This document shows positions 25,871 through 39,518 of a stretch of 64,000 nt of DNA, in pieces (position 1 is the stretch's first letter; each line of letters begins with the position of its first letter). The DNA comes from Fasciolopsis buskii (lineage: Eukaryota; Platyhelminthes; Trematoda; Plagiorchiida; Fasciolidae), in the NCBI GenBank assembly GCA_008360955.1, contig LUCM01009096.1, positions 1-64,000 on the forward strand, given 5' to 3'. The notes under the pieces are model-generated. The model did not search any database. It saw nothing but the letters and a program-made list of their open reading frames with translations, and was not told the DNA's origin. Made by a program: the position numbers and the translations under genes.

Positions 25871-28800
25871 AATTTCAATATTTGGAACGATTTGACCTTT
25901 ATCGTCCTTTGCAAATCACATTTTATGACTAGGTGGTTCTTCTTGGTGTTCCGTTTCATAATAGTCTGTCCTTATTACTTGCCACACTTGGAATAATGAG
26001 GTAATTATCGAATTATAATCGAGGTTCATGGTACCATCGTGTAGTTTAAAACAAGCGATACCTTGTAGCAACAATAGAAATTTGAACTTATTTTAAAGCC
26101 GCTATGAATTTTCGATTTGTCAATCACAAAAACCTCTTCATCGTCTTCATCTGCCACGTCGCCGATGTTGTGATGGTCTCCGTCTGGATGTAGTCGGCGC
26201 AACATTTTAATACAAAATTCATGTTCACACACACTTTTTCTTCCAACTACAAGGGTGGTCATATCCGGATATGGTTCTCGTTTCTGCGTGCGTGTGTGTG
26301 TGTGTATGTATGTGCGTGTGTGCACATGTGTGTGCGTGTGCATGGTAAACTACACATTGTCTCCTATCGATTGCCTATGCTTGACTCCAAAGTGGAACGG
26401 GGAGAAGTTACAACTTAGCAAAGGTGATCTCTGGTTGACGCGAAACGTCAGTGTGGGCGCCAGAACCCTTGAATAAGCACACAAGTGGCGCCACTGTGAT
26501 GCGTAATTGTAGAGGGGGTTAGTGTAACATCACGTGCCTGAATGGTCTCGAACTGGAATACATGGCACATCAGTGCACCTGAAGGTGAACTATGTTGACG
26601 GAAGTACACGGAAGTGACTAAGTTGATTTCAACGGACATGATACGACAGATCAACGACAGTTTACAAGGAGCTGAAATCACACTTCCGACGATACCTTAT
26701 TAGGCTGTAATCCAGAAGACTCTATCTTGCGTTCTGAGAACCAGTGGCGTGGTTCACTTCTGCCTGACTTGCTTCCCCCACGGTGACAGTTTTTTGTCCC
26801 AAATACTCCTAACCGGAGTTCCATACTGTTAGCACATTAGATATCGCTTTTCCTCATAACTTTGGGAAATCACATGAAACGTGGTATGTTAAACTGGTCT
26901 TAGTCCAGATTTATTGGTGGTATTCAGATTTCCTAACGCATATCCAACTGAACAGCCATCGTGTCAGTTACGTAACCCATTCCTTACTGAACGTTTCGAC
27001 CGGCCATAAGACTATACCACTTTCCAAAATGTTCCCCATTCCTGTCAAAATTATTTGTTTCTGGAATTAGGCAAAGATGCATGTGCTTTTTACAAATATT
27101 TCCAACCAAACTTCTGATGGTAAGTTTTAGGGTAATGCACAACTAATCGGTGCACCTTATGCTGCGTACACACGGGGCTGGCAGCCTGAGGTGGATCACG
27201 TTTTGGAACTATGAAATGACCTTTCATTAATCGGCTCGTGGTTCCGAACTATTTTCGCAGATTCCCGGATGATTTTCACATAGCTTCTTGATAGCCTGGA
27301 AACTGGCACAAAATCTCATTTGAGTCCCTAGGAGTATGCGTAGGTGATGAGTCTATTTAGGAACCACAACGGTGATTCGTGACTTAGTGGACAGACGAGA
27401 ACCGGGTACACGTAGCTGACAAATGACAGCTACGACAAAATCGGTCGTCTGCTTCCGGGACAATCGTGATCTTTCGTCCACACACGATATTATTTGTGAC
27501 GAAAATTTCCACCAATTACTTCGTTCCACAGATTCAATGATTTCTGTGGTGCAAGACCGAGAAGCGATTTGAGATTGCAAAAAGAAATCTCACATTCAAA
27601 TAAACGTGAAGAACGGATTCAGTGTTGATATCCATCGCTTTCTATAATCCCCAATATACTTGTGTGATCGGCGAAACGTTTAGCACGGAAGGGTACCATT
27701 TTACATACACACAAATATGTATTTACAAACCCCACAGTTCAGTGCAAACTTAGAGCATGCGAAGTTTCTAATATTCTCGGTAGTCTATATCGAAATGGGC
27801 ATGGTCTTTGGGAGTTGGACATTGTAAACTGAACCACAACTTACCTCCCCGTAAAAACTGGAGTCGTTACAAACCAGAGCCTCATATAGCACAGCATTTT
27901 TTGGCAACATTTGCATACTTCTACTTGCAGGCGGGCGGTTGACACGTGTATTGCATAACGAAACAAGTTACTTTCCTGTGGTCTTACTCAGCCGAGTAAA
28001 TTGTCCACTTTCGAACCACGTTTACCCACGATCCATGTTCGGATTGGGTGAACATTCTCGGTCCTGTGTGACAGTGTGTTAAACATTCTTGTCTTCGTTA
28101 TGGTCATGTTGGTTAGACTGTCCTCAGAAACCACTCGAACCGTAGCTCTCATCTGCAAGGGTTCCTGTTGTCTAACTTAATTTTGGTCATACGGCACTTT
28201 TTGGTTGATAACGCAGAATTTATCTGCGCACCAATGCCTTTGACCTAGTTACTGTCACTTCATTTGACGACCTATTCTGACTGGTTCCCACCACGGGGTT
28301 GATCATCTTCTCCATCCGTTTCGGTCGCATCCTCCTCTTAATGATCACATTCGGCTTTGATTTCCAAATCTTTCGCGTTTTATCTCACCATACGAGTTGG
28401 TGACGAGTCTACGTGGAGCTCGTGTAACAGTTTGACATGAATGCACCGCGACTCAACAATATCAAGAGTCTGCAAATATAACGGGCCAATATTCCTAGAT
28501 TGCTGCTATTTCGCATGTGTACCGCCAATAGAAATTCGGCCTAATGCCTATGTAAAAGAATAACTTGTAGACAAAAGTAAAAGTGACTTCCAGTTGTCCT
28601 ATTCATCTCGCTGTCTTCACCTGCTTGGTTTGGGGTCGAGGATCTTGGAATACGGGCCAATAATTCCAATGGAAAGATTATTGCACGAGCTTTTTCTCTA
28701 GCGTGTGTCAGGCGATGGATGTAATTTTAGCAGAAATTGTCTACCGAATGCTTTTCTCCCGATTTGGCCAAACGAAATGCTTTCGTACACAATGTGAAGT

Positions 28801-30010
28801 AAACGTCACTTCAGACTTGTTGCTAGCAAGATGCGTGGACAATATATGATATTTGGAGTATGAGAACACAAAGAATCAACTGGCCATGATTCTTGATCGT
28901 CGACTGCACTGGAAGAATTTAACCGAGATTCTCCCGCTTGACTAGCATCATAAAAGTTAAACATTCTCACAACGGAAACTGAGCGATTAGTGCAATGGCA
29001 CCTGGTGTATAGTTGAGTCTCACGAATTAGATTTTGAGACCACGGAACTGTTCGATTATGCTAAAGTAACGTTCTTCATCTCATGGGTTTACTAACATGA
29101 ATACCAATCAAACCGAGTGAGACATAATCTGTGTACTTGAAAAGTTGAACAAGCAAATCAGTAAACCAATCACTGAGGTAGGCAATAAAAAAAAGAAAGA
29201 ACAAAAAATGCTTCTTGAAGAACATCGGGATTGTCATGTAAACGACCAGATACGTGATAACCAAGTTCAATTCATTGAGTTCTTTTGGAAATCGGTCTTA
29301 CAAACACAACAGTGTAGAAACGGGAGGAAACGAGGAACCGAGTCGAAGGCAGATAACTAATCGAAAAAGTTACAGCGGAATTTTTTCACGGAGCTACGTG
29401 GACTTTTTAAAACAAAATGCCAGATCGATGAGACTTCATCTAGCGTACACCTGATCAGATTAAATACAAATTGAAATGGGTCATTAGGGATAATAAGAGA
29501 AGATAAAAAAATCAATTGAGGACGTCACGTCTAGCTAATTTGTGTGTAGAAGCGGTAATAGTAATTTAACGAAAATATTTTGATAAAATTCCAGACGTTG
29601 CATGTTTTTAGGATTGAAACCAACTGTCATAGATTTCTATGGGTTTGGGATAGCACTGATAAATAATTTGTTGATGAACTCAGTTATAACATTCGAACTT
29701 GAGGACAGTTAAAGACAGGACCTACTGTGGACGCAATTTTTGAGGATATAAGAAGCTTCATTATTTCCACCGAAGATAATTTTCAGCTTCCACGGTAGAA
29801 GCCGCTGTCTAGGATGTCAACGTATCAATGTACGAGGGAACGAATGCGGTATTCAGAATGTCGATATGCGCACCCCAAATAGAAGACGGAACGCATCGCT
29901 TGTGCAGGACCCTGAAACCCGCTTGATTGTTTCAGTGGATTTAGTACTCTGTACTTAATAGTAGACTTTGTCTCACATTACTTAGGAAGTTAGTGAAACG
30001 TTTTCTGAGA
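25871..30010. other. No recognisable gene
   Basis: More than 4 kb with only a GT microsatellite (26,286). Open frames are short and without domains. Confidence 0.5.
26286..26343. repeat. Interrupted (GT)n microsatellite
   Basis: GT runs broken by GC, AT and CA steps. It creates Val/Cys-rich and Thr-His-rich spurious frames. Confidence 0.85.
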
Positions 30011-30110
30011 ATGAAATAATGGTAATAACACAGCTTCGTTGGTATATGTAATTCGCCAACTTTTCGACTACCGCAGATAGTCTTTCGCAAGGCAAGTTTT
30101 ATGATCAAAA
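30011..30110 (+). repeat. Dispersed repeat D, copy 2
   Basis: ATGAAATAATGGTAATAACA, then TTCGTTGGTATATGTAATTC, GCCAACTTTTCGACTACCGC and GCAAGGCAAG-TTTATGATCAA. The left arm of the central hairpin is kept (GACTACC) and the right arm has changed (GATAGTC). Confidence 0.75.
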
Positions 30111-31221
30111 ACTGGTTGTAAAATTTGCTCGGTCATATTCGAAGTACGATAAGTGTATTTGCTTCATATTCAAAGGACTTAGTGAATACTAACCTCCGAA
30201 CAGGTTGTAAAGTAATGTACACAAACAGTAACTCATAAATTCTAGAAGTATGTAAAGAAGTTTTAAAGTTGTATTCCTCTTTATTGCTGTAGTCTTAGAA
30301 TTCGAAATGGAATTATATGTCAAGCAAATTTTGACCTTGTTAAATCGCTAGTGGTAAACGATTATCAGCACAATCCTGTCGTCTGGTGTATTAAAACAGT
30401 TTTGTAAACTCGTCCTATAGAAAGATGAACTCACTTCCCGGCATACGCAGACCGCAAAGAAGCATATCATCCACGAACGTTTAGGCTCATTCAACCGACT
30501 TGTTAGCCTAGTATAAATTTTAGCATTAAATGTACTCATTACAAAAATATGTGCTCTTGTCCGCCGAAATCACGGCTGATGAATTGCGATCAAAAGTTAC
30601 CAGATCACGGTTCGAGACTGCCAAATATCCGAGAAAAGAAATTGCCAAGAATCAGACTGTTCCAAATAAATTCAGAGTCACTTTGGATTTTGTATTCAAA
30701 ATATGATATATCAATAGGATTGGCGAAAAGAATGACAAGTTACATCAGACATATTTATTCATCTCAGTTTGTGAATCCATGCAACATTTCTCAATGATTG
30801 GAATGATTTTTTTTTGCAGACAAATTTCCTGTCATTTCTATTATCCGGACCAGTTGCTTCACATGACCAATTAGAAGCACGTGTCTCATATTAGAAACGC
30901 CCTTACACGAACCCTCTACACTGACGATACACTGTGCATATTAAATGTCAGAAATATGAAAAAAACGATCTAACATGTGGGTCCGCCGTCGCCAAACCGG
31001 TAGTCATTCAGTCAGTTTATGTCGGATAGAAAGACAGATAGTAAGATGGATAAATAGATGCAGGGGGTGTTGGTAGAGGACACAGAGGAGGGGAGGACGA
31101 GACGAGCCAAGAGAGCGAGTGATCGAAAGAAAGCCTGATCACATGTAACGATAGACAATTGAAAGCACAAAACCTTAATTGTTCATGAGCTCACAATCAA
31201 CCACCCTTCACATAACTAACC
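30111..31221. other. No recognisable gene
   Basis: No domain or known repeat. A purine-rich tract at 31,070-31,130 precedes the simple-repeat cluster. Confidence 0.5.
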
Positions 31222-31246
31222 TCACACACACACACACACACACACG
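31222..31246. repeat. (CA)n microsatellite
   Basis: About 12 uninterrupted CA units. Confidence 0.9.
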
Positions 31247-31620
31247 TTTACTTAGTCAAACAACCACATGTGTGTAACACTGTTTGTATCTAAGGTTGGC
31301 TCCAAGTTGTCGGTGAGAACTAATTAATTGTAAGCTTTCAAATTGCCATAGATGAGAATTTCTTGAAATTTTACCACGACCGACCGTGGGCATATTGGTA
31401 GAGGTAAAATTCAGTACCAACTTCGCTTTGACCACCAACCTGAAGAGCTGTCTGTTCGATGAAACTTCTTCTCTCCCACGGTGGTCTTCACGTCATTTCA
31501 AGTCTCTGGTGAAAGCCATATCAGTTTGCGGTAAATCATCAAGCCGTGGACCAAGCGGTAGCCGGTGGGGGAGTTGCTGCCATCAGTTTGAGTGGCCACG
31601 GTGACTGTATATGATGTTGT

Positions 31621-31671
<51 letters not shown>
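31621..31671. repeat. (GAT)n microsatellite
   Basis: 17 perfect trinucleotide units. It reads as Met or Asp runs on + and His runs on minus, so the poly-His and poly-Met open frames across it are artefacts of the array. Confidence 0.95.
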
Positions 31672-31793
31672 CAGCTAAGGCGCCAAACCCAAAGACGAAA
31701 TATTCTCCAAGACAATGTGGTAGGTATCCTAAAAAGATACGGTACAGTGCCCATGAATTTCATCATACGTGTTTCGTGAACTACTACAGAAAG

Positions 31794-31884
31794 TATATAT
31801 ATATAAATATATATATATAAATAAATATATATATATAGAAAGAGTGAGAGAGGGAGGGAGGGAGAGAGAAACAGAAAGAGAGAG
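31794..31884. repeat. Compound (AT)n then (GA)n microsatellite
   Basis: An AT/AAAT array (to about 31,836) passes directly into a GA/GGGA array. It directly abuts repeat C, as an AT array also lies near the copy at 44,462. Confidence 0.9.
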
Positions 31885-31890
31885 AATTTG

Positions 31891-31984
31891 TAAGTAGTAC
31901 CTGGATGAGTGAACGAAATTTCTCCGGAAGCACACGACCGGTTTCGTAGTTATTGTCGCTCGTCAAGTACGCATACTCGATACT
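31891..31984 (+). repeat. Dispersed repeat C, copy 1
   Basis: CTGGATGAGTGAACGAAATT, then CTCCGGAAGCACACGACCGG, TTTCGTAGTTATTGTCGCTC and a GCATACTCGATACT end. It matches 47,540-47,654 in the same orientation and 44,462-44,556 in the opposite one. On its minus strand the frame reads ETGRVLPEKF, open and shared with the other copies. Confidence 0.7.
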
Positions 31985-32140
31985 TTCTTGCCTAGGCACC
32001 CTTATTCATATATGTCCTTTGAATAATCGTTGTGAAAACGTCATAGTTAAGTACATTCGGCATCACTGACATTAGTGTTCGGCAGCAAAGAATTATACGT
32101 AAATCCAAGGTTTTGAAGTTTTCACGAGCCAGGAGAATCA

Positions 32141-32170
32141 TGAATGAATGGATGAATGAATGAATGATCG

Positions 32171-32255
<85 letters not shown>
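32141..32255. repeat. (GAAT)n then (ATTT)n microsatellites
   Basis: A short GAAT/GGAT array (32,141-32,166) is followed by about 21 units of a TTAT tetranucleotide (32,171-32,255). The second array is essentially perfect. Confidence 0.95.
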
Positions 32256-32256
<1 letters not shown>

Positions 32257-35200
32257 TACTCATTCCGTGGTAATTCCTAGCAGAACAGAATGGGCTACGA
32301 ATTTTTGCAATGGAATAATTTGATGGTCGAAAAACTTTATTCCTTAGAGACCCCATCGTTTTGTAGTTCTTTTACGACCGTCAACTCTAATGTAGACAAT
32401 CCTGTAAAAAATTATGGACAAACTTTCTTGTTTTGAACTGAGCAAAATGGTGTGTCCGGGATCTGGACAGAGCACACTAATGGTTCCACTAATCATCCTA
32501 GAATCTTGCACAGTTTTATGATGGAACGGATGAATTAAAATTGTTGTTGACCTCAAATTTCCAAGAATGGCGAGGCATTGCAGTGGACGTGTGGAACTAA
32601 ATGGCCTCATTATGGCTATTCGTAAGTGTATGATTTGTACAAGACTCACGATCTTCGAGAGGGCTGTGTGTTTCTGGGACCGATCGTTCTACTTCCGTAT
32701 ACGATTGTCAAACCAGAAAGTAGTATCTTCGATGAAATAGGATACACGGCCTGTTAAAAGCTACCAAGTGCAGAAATTGATCGGAATTGGGCAGGTCGTC
32801 CACGCTGAAATTTCACCATGTTAGCTGTCTGATCATTGGTACGAGTAATTCCGAAACAATGGTCAGCAACCCATAGGGCTCGCATTCAACGTTTACACAG
32901 TCGAACTAGTACGGTGATAGACAGCCTGTGAATAGCTTGGATAAACTTTTGGCACTCGGGAATAAAAACCACTGGGATAATTATTTTAATATTGTACCGA
33001 ACAAACTGCGACAATACGGATAATGAATCATCAGCTTGGATTATTAAGCTAATTAGAAATTTTGTCCAGACATGTATGGATAAGAAAGAATGTCCTCGTT
33101 GGTCATTTCTTGTACTCATTCGGGAATATGCTACAATAATCTATTCCACCATAAGCAAAGATTGCATTAGTTGGGAAGCATTTGTGACTAAAGCCTTCAG
33201 TCGACAGAACAACTCGTATACGAATAACCAAACGATTCTGGGAAATTCCCTGAAATCCTTAGAAATAATCCCGGACGAGGGGCTTATCTCCAAAAGGTTG
33301 GTATTATGACCCAGTTAAGTGTGCACTTCGTACAGTAACAGGGTTTTCAGGTGTCTGTTGCATCTAAACTTTACATGCACACAGTGCACATAGCCTTAGA
33401 TGCTTACATGTATCGGCAACCAGGACGAGAGTTCACTTTGAGATTAAGGCAGCACTCACCTAAGAACAAAAAGCAGCCGGTGCGTCCTCAGGTATCAGAC
33501 GAAAGCAAGACGAAAACCCAATAGAATGAATTATACGCTTAATGAAATAAGTTTGGCGCATACCGAGAATCAATCAGAGTCAAGGTCACAGGATGTTAAA
33601 ACAAAGAACTCAGATAAATCATCGAACAGAGAAACGTATCCGTATCCCGGTAAGCAAAATAGAACAAACCAGTGGGAGCGATTCGGAAGTTGAAGTTCAT
33701 TTTTACTACGATCACAAAATTGTCTAATTTTAGAATAGAACCTAACAAAAAATATTTAATCGAGAAAAAAACACTCAATGGTGGTCTGATACTGACTAAT
33801 CAAGAACGGGCACCCTAGAAAATGGCTTTTTCGGGAAAACCCTGTATCAGTTTGAGTCCTCAGGTACAAGATCACTTTTGATTCAATTGATTATTCTAGC
33901 ACTACTAGAGAAACGTCTATTAGTTTGAAAAAAAGACTCGGTTACACAATATTCACCGAAGTGTGGACATTACAATCCGAATTTGAAATGGTGTCATTTT
34001 GTTAACTGCGTAAATGTTTTTACCAATGAGTTATTGCGGTCTTAGTCCTCGTATGTGAATAGTGGTAAATAAGTCCAAATAAAGTAGAGATATCCGTTCA
34101 GGTGTTTTGGCATAACACAAGTGGCCCGGTATCAGTAAAAAATAAAAAAAATTGATTGCACATTACTTTATGTCATGGAACCAGTAATGTCGGATCACGT
34201 GCATTGTCGGGACCCGGTTCAGTAACCGAAAAGTTGCCGGTTCTACTTACTCCATCTCGGAGATGCGCACTGCTTGAACATATGGCTTCAATTCAAATCT
34301 GGTCTGGTCAGGTAACTCAGATGTTTTAAATGCATAATCACGTTTGGCTATGTGTTCCCTCAGTGTTGCATAATTCAGATTGTAATTCAGTCTTTTTGGA
34401 GAACCTTTATGTCCTCCGGCGAAGACGTTCGAGAAGATAAGTTTTTGATCAAAGCCTTTTCCGCAGCTACATCGTTATTCTTTTGTGAGTTTTCGGAGTT
34501 CCTTATCTAACGTCAATCTTTTCTTTTGGTCGCAGTTACTAATCCGTCTTCCGATGGGAGCTTTAATGTGTCTACCATCTCCTCCAATGAATGTTTGTCC
34601 TCTTCTAAGATCATATACGTCGTCATATGATGTTGGGTATCTGTGGTTAAGATACGTACCATATACGTACTATGTTGTCCTGCTATCGTCCGTGTCCCTG
34701 AATGGTTGATAAGTTCTATATGGTTTAGACTTGAAGGTTAGATGTTTCTTTTCAGGTATCCGTGAAAAAATAATAACTGATTGCGGTTAGAAGCTTACCG
34801 AGGGACAAATGTTAGACTTCGCTATATTTCTCATTTTGTGTAGCATGGATTCCATGCTACTACAGAACATCAAGAAGATTAAGTTAGCCAACCGTAAAAA
34901 AGGAAGCAAATGTACACGGACAGAACGACAAGGTGCTCGTACAGATTTCCTGTGTCCAACTTATTTGCAGTTAATGTGATAAAATTCCGTACTGCTTCGT
35001 GGTAGCCTGCGTAAATAACCCGCCAATCAGAGCCGCGACAATAGACGACCGTGAAGTACGAATCCCACTGGGCGAAATGTACTCAGCCAATCACGACCCT
35101 TCCTATTTTACATTTAAACAGAATTTTTAAGTGGAATCCCCACCAGTCTTTCAGTGGTTATGCGCTTCTAATTGCATGTGCATCTGTAGCTTGGATAGGA

Positions 35201-38200
35201 GTCAATCCAGCGTGCGCTGGTAATTCGCATCCATGCAATATCGTGAATGGCTGAATTCCAATTCAAAATGTTCATACTATACTCCTTGACCTCAAACTGT
35301 CGTGACCATTGTTATTAAGGCCAGGCATTTTATTCTCGTTCGATTGGATAGAATAAGGTATTTCTATTGCGGTACTAAATTTGCTATGGGTCAGTTAAGC
35401 ACAATTGAGGAAACCCTTTACGAAATTCATTGCTCAATCGACCGAAACAAAATAGTCTGTTTCCTTTTTTTTTATAAATAATTACTACTCATCATAACCT
35501 GGACAATGAAGAATAATTCTAGCCGATCTTTCCTATCAACATTAGCTGACTTGTTCATCATGGGAACAAATCCGAAGAATACACGAACAACAATCCATAT
35601 CGAACGCAGCGATTGCATCATGTCACTCACAAATAAACTTGCAGTATTTTGATGAGTCCACGTGGAACTCAAATGACGCACGTGATACAGCCTCGTTTTC
35701 GCCTCCGACGACAAACAACCGATGGGAACAGTGGCGATTGACTAATGTAAAAAGTGGACGTTCCGCGACAGCCACTAGCCCAAGGTTTCTGTCTAGTTAA
35801 TACGTATACGAATGCCTTATAAGTAAACTCAAACCTAATTCCCAGTTTTCGGGGTCTCCTCAGTCTTTTCAGTCACACTGCCTGGAATCGGAGCTGTACT
35901 TATATGCGCTGCTTTTCAAATAACAAAAAAAGCGAATTGACTTTGAAAATGTAAGAAAAATATGAATCCAAGGATGTACGTTCCGTCCGTATACCCGCAA
36001 ACCAGCACCGCTTTTGACATGTAAATATGTAGTAGTACTAGTAGTACTAGTAGTAATATTAGTGGTAGTAATGGTAGTAGTAATACTGAGTATCGAGTGT
36101 GGCCAGTGATTGATCAAGTCAGTCGAATCAAAACAGTTCCTGTTAAGGTTTTAATAAGCTGAAGGTGAACAATTAGAAACTAAGTGACCATCGTCTTGTG
36201 TATGTATACATCTAGCAATTATATGAATGCCATAACTGAATGTTTGATAATTGCGCGGGAACAGTTACACTCTTGAATCGTAGGCATCGAAGTGGACAGT
36301 GGTTGTGGGGTTGACATGCCATGCACTGGGTCAGTTGATTTTGTCGCATCTTAGTGACCGTGAAACATTTGATGGTGCAAACGGACAGTTGGAATTTCAG
36401 GGGGAGTAAATCTACAAAGATTACGTGAGACTCGTACAACCGGTTGAGTAAGACATAAGAATAACCAAAGCGATCAATTAGGTGCGCTACTTTCGGTCAG
36501 AGATCTAACACAACAAGTTAGTCGTCTAACCTTAACAAACATTGCAATCATTTGTGAAAACCAACGGAGTTCTCGGTTGATAAGGGTACTTAAAATTTCA
36601 GATGAGAGCGGAAATGGTAGCAAAACGTTTGGGCTATCTAATTATTTTGGGAAATCTATACAAAAGTGAAAAGTACTTTGTAGGATTCGTCATTTGGTTA
36701 TGTATAAACGACTCGGTTTATTAGCTCGTGCAATCCCGGACGACAGACGGAGTGGATGTTTCGATGTTTGGCAATTTGATGGGAACACGATGTCGGGATA
36801 TTTGATTGGAGTACAACTCACATATAATAAGGCATTGAAAAAAACAGGAGTTAAACAAGAATTGGGACTTGTATAACACCCTACAAAAGGCTTTGTGTAG
36901 ATGAATACTTGTGAAAAGTTCTTCTCGAAATTTGTGCGAACTTTTGCAAACCACAAATGTAATTTGCAATCCGGTGTCTAATTCCGGTGTTTACCAGGAT
37001 CTGTAGCAGATGTCTTCGTGTAATCAATGAAATAAGTCCAAGCAGTTGGCGTTTCGGGTCAACTGACGAAAGAGTAAACGTGTGAAGGGAACAAATTTAT
37101 CGATAATCACACGGGAATATCGAAAAGCAAATTGACACGGCTCTAATTTCATAATTTGCATCCGAACGTTCACGGATGATCGTCACTTAGATATCATGTT
37201 TCAACATAAACACCTAGTCTGTTCGTTCTCGATTGTCGAATTAATTGAACTCAGAGATATTATATCCGGAGGAAATGTGTTGTTTGATTATCAAATATAT
37301 GGCAAGCATTAAAATTCTGCAACGGAAACTCGGTAGATGGTGAAATCAGTCTATCGGAAGACAGTAAAAAAGAGACGAGAAATTCTCCTCAACACATTTG
37401 TGTTAGAAGTGACAGCGTTCAGATTCACAGAAATTGCTGATATTCCCATTCTTAAATCTAAACAGTAGTCGAAAGAAAATCTTTCAGATAACAAATTTAC
37501 CGGTCGCAGCCAAATTATCACCCGATGGAAAAGGAAGCCCAGTTTTATGGCCTATTTAGCGAATACCTTCGTCTCGCACTCGCGATCACCTCAGTCAGTG
37601 AGCAACAGAAAGACTTCACTTATTTCCCCATGCCAAAAGTATCATTCTACAAGACTTATCTTCAACGAGACTTGTTGACCAAACAGCCTATAAATACGGT
37701 CCAGTTGCTACTAGACAGACAACAATTTTTCCTAAAAAAAACTAGAAAATGGGACGCAATGAGTTTTCCTCAGCTCAAACGAATATAACCAGTAAATGAT
37801 GGTTAGAGTGATGAATGAATCGAAGTTCACCTGATCAGAAATAATACTTATGAAGTAACTCGACGGAAGTTTCAAAAATCCAAAAGTTTGAAAATTGATC
37901 TTAAGAAAAATTCACGAAAAGTGAACACCACTTGGATTTCATCAATCAAAACTTTTTCATTTGCCAAATTAGCATAGAGACAATGTATCTCTTCGAACTG
38001 GTACTCGATATGAGGATTATGTTTGCATTGCATACCACGGCACAAAACAGTAAAGCAACACGCAAAAATACGAAGTAATAGTTTATGCATTTGTGGTGTA
38101 ATTTGTTTTCTTGTTTATTTTGTGTCGGGAAAATGACAAATCACGAATTGATGGATAACAAACGACGTTCGCGAGGGTCCCGTTGATCGAGGGGATAAAT

Positions 38201-39483
38201 TTTATTTGACTGTAATCGAGTGTTATTGACTGAGAACCAATGTTAGAAGTCCTGAAAGACTTAATGTACAAGGGGGCATTTCATTTATGTCTTCGTATGT
38301 TGAAAGGTACCACAAACGGAGGATTCTGCACTTGAAGACACTTCTAAGCAGGCGAGAGCCCAGACGGGCTCGGAATCCCGTCATTAGTTTATGTTTGTAT
38401 ACCGGATATACGAATGACACATAAACTACTTACGATTCGGAATCCGTTATTCAATGAAATAGCATGTCATTTAACCACTCCATATCTAACTGCCCAGTTC
38501 ACGATCGAGTAGAAAGAAGACAATTTTGTTAGTTCACTTAATATAGACCTGATCTGAGCGGAAACTAATCACACATAAACGAATATAAGTTTATCCGGTC
38601 TGGGCAGAGATGCATTTTCGACTTTCACTCCTCAAGTTCGAATAGAGCACCACAAACTTTTAGATTTGCATTCCGAAAACACCCGACAAGGTGAAGAAAC
38701 CCATACGGGATATGCTAAAGACGAATCATTATCCGAATGAGTTTGTACCTGCTGGTGTACCACGAAAATCGACTGGCACTTTAGAGTGCAGTCAGAGAAG
38801 AACGAAGTGTTTGTGCTACAGTTTCGTTTAGAAGAGACAAAACTTTGAAACTGATAGAACTTCAATTAGCTGAACAATCGGGAGAATCTTAACCAGCGCA
38901 CGTGTTCGAATCTTGAGAAAGACTAAGCGACTTAGTGTTCAACGGCCAAAGAATGTGTCTCAGCCCCTTAGTTCACAACGTGTCACAAGTTCTTGCATTA
39001 CAAAATGTGCTGAACACACGACTGTCCGGAATGGTTGACGAAACGAATGACTTGTATTCGCAAAATGGCGGTAAAGATGGTCAACCATGGGATCCTACAA
39101 CACGTGATTGACAGTAGACATTGATTTGCGGTCTTCAAAAAGTGTCCTGACAGAATCAAGGACCAGTATTGAAGGAATAGGCAAATGATTTCTGGCGGTG
39201 TTTGAATTCTTAGCGGTTCGACGCCTAGATCATAACTGTGCAAGTTACACAGTCGTGTGCAATCTTTGTCAACGTTCCCGTCTGGGCATGATAAATAGAT
39301 GCTGTTGTCGGTAGACTGCGGGAATCCTAACGCTAAACAACGCTCTCATCAAAATTTATTGAAGATTTGTATGCTCATCCCTTCTGATGAATAATTTCGT
39401 GAATAGACACTAGTTCTACTTTTGAATGCCTTTCTAGGGCTATAAGCAAAACTGACTGGCATTTCCTCAGGTAAAGGACAAAA
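32256..39483. other. No recognisable gene (7 kb)
   Basis: The longest featureless stretch. It contains only an imperfect TAG array (36,031-36,085) and a 9-bp-arm inverted repeat (34,840-34,860). A true-ATG open frame of 87 codons at 37,525-37,788 is rich in Gln, Lys and Phe. It has no recognisable domain. Confidence 0.5.
36031..36085. repeat. Imperfect (TAG)n microsatellite
   Basis: TAGTACTAG units followed by TAG/TAA/TGG units. Confidence 0.75.
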
Positions 39484-39518
39484 TGATGATGATGGTGATG
39501 ATGATGATGGTGATGATA
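39484..39518. repeat. Imperfect (GAT)n microsatellite
   Basis: GAT units with GGT interruptions. Confidence 0.85.

Noticed and set aside
31539..31766. Open frame with a long poly-His run (also 53,232-53,525)
   Set aside because: The His run is the reverse or forward reading of a GAT/CAT microsatellite; the flanks show no domain.
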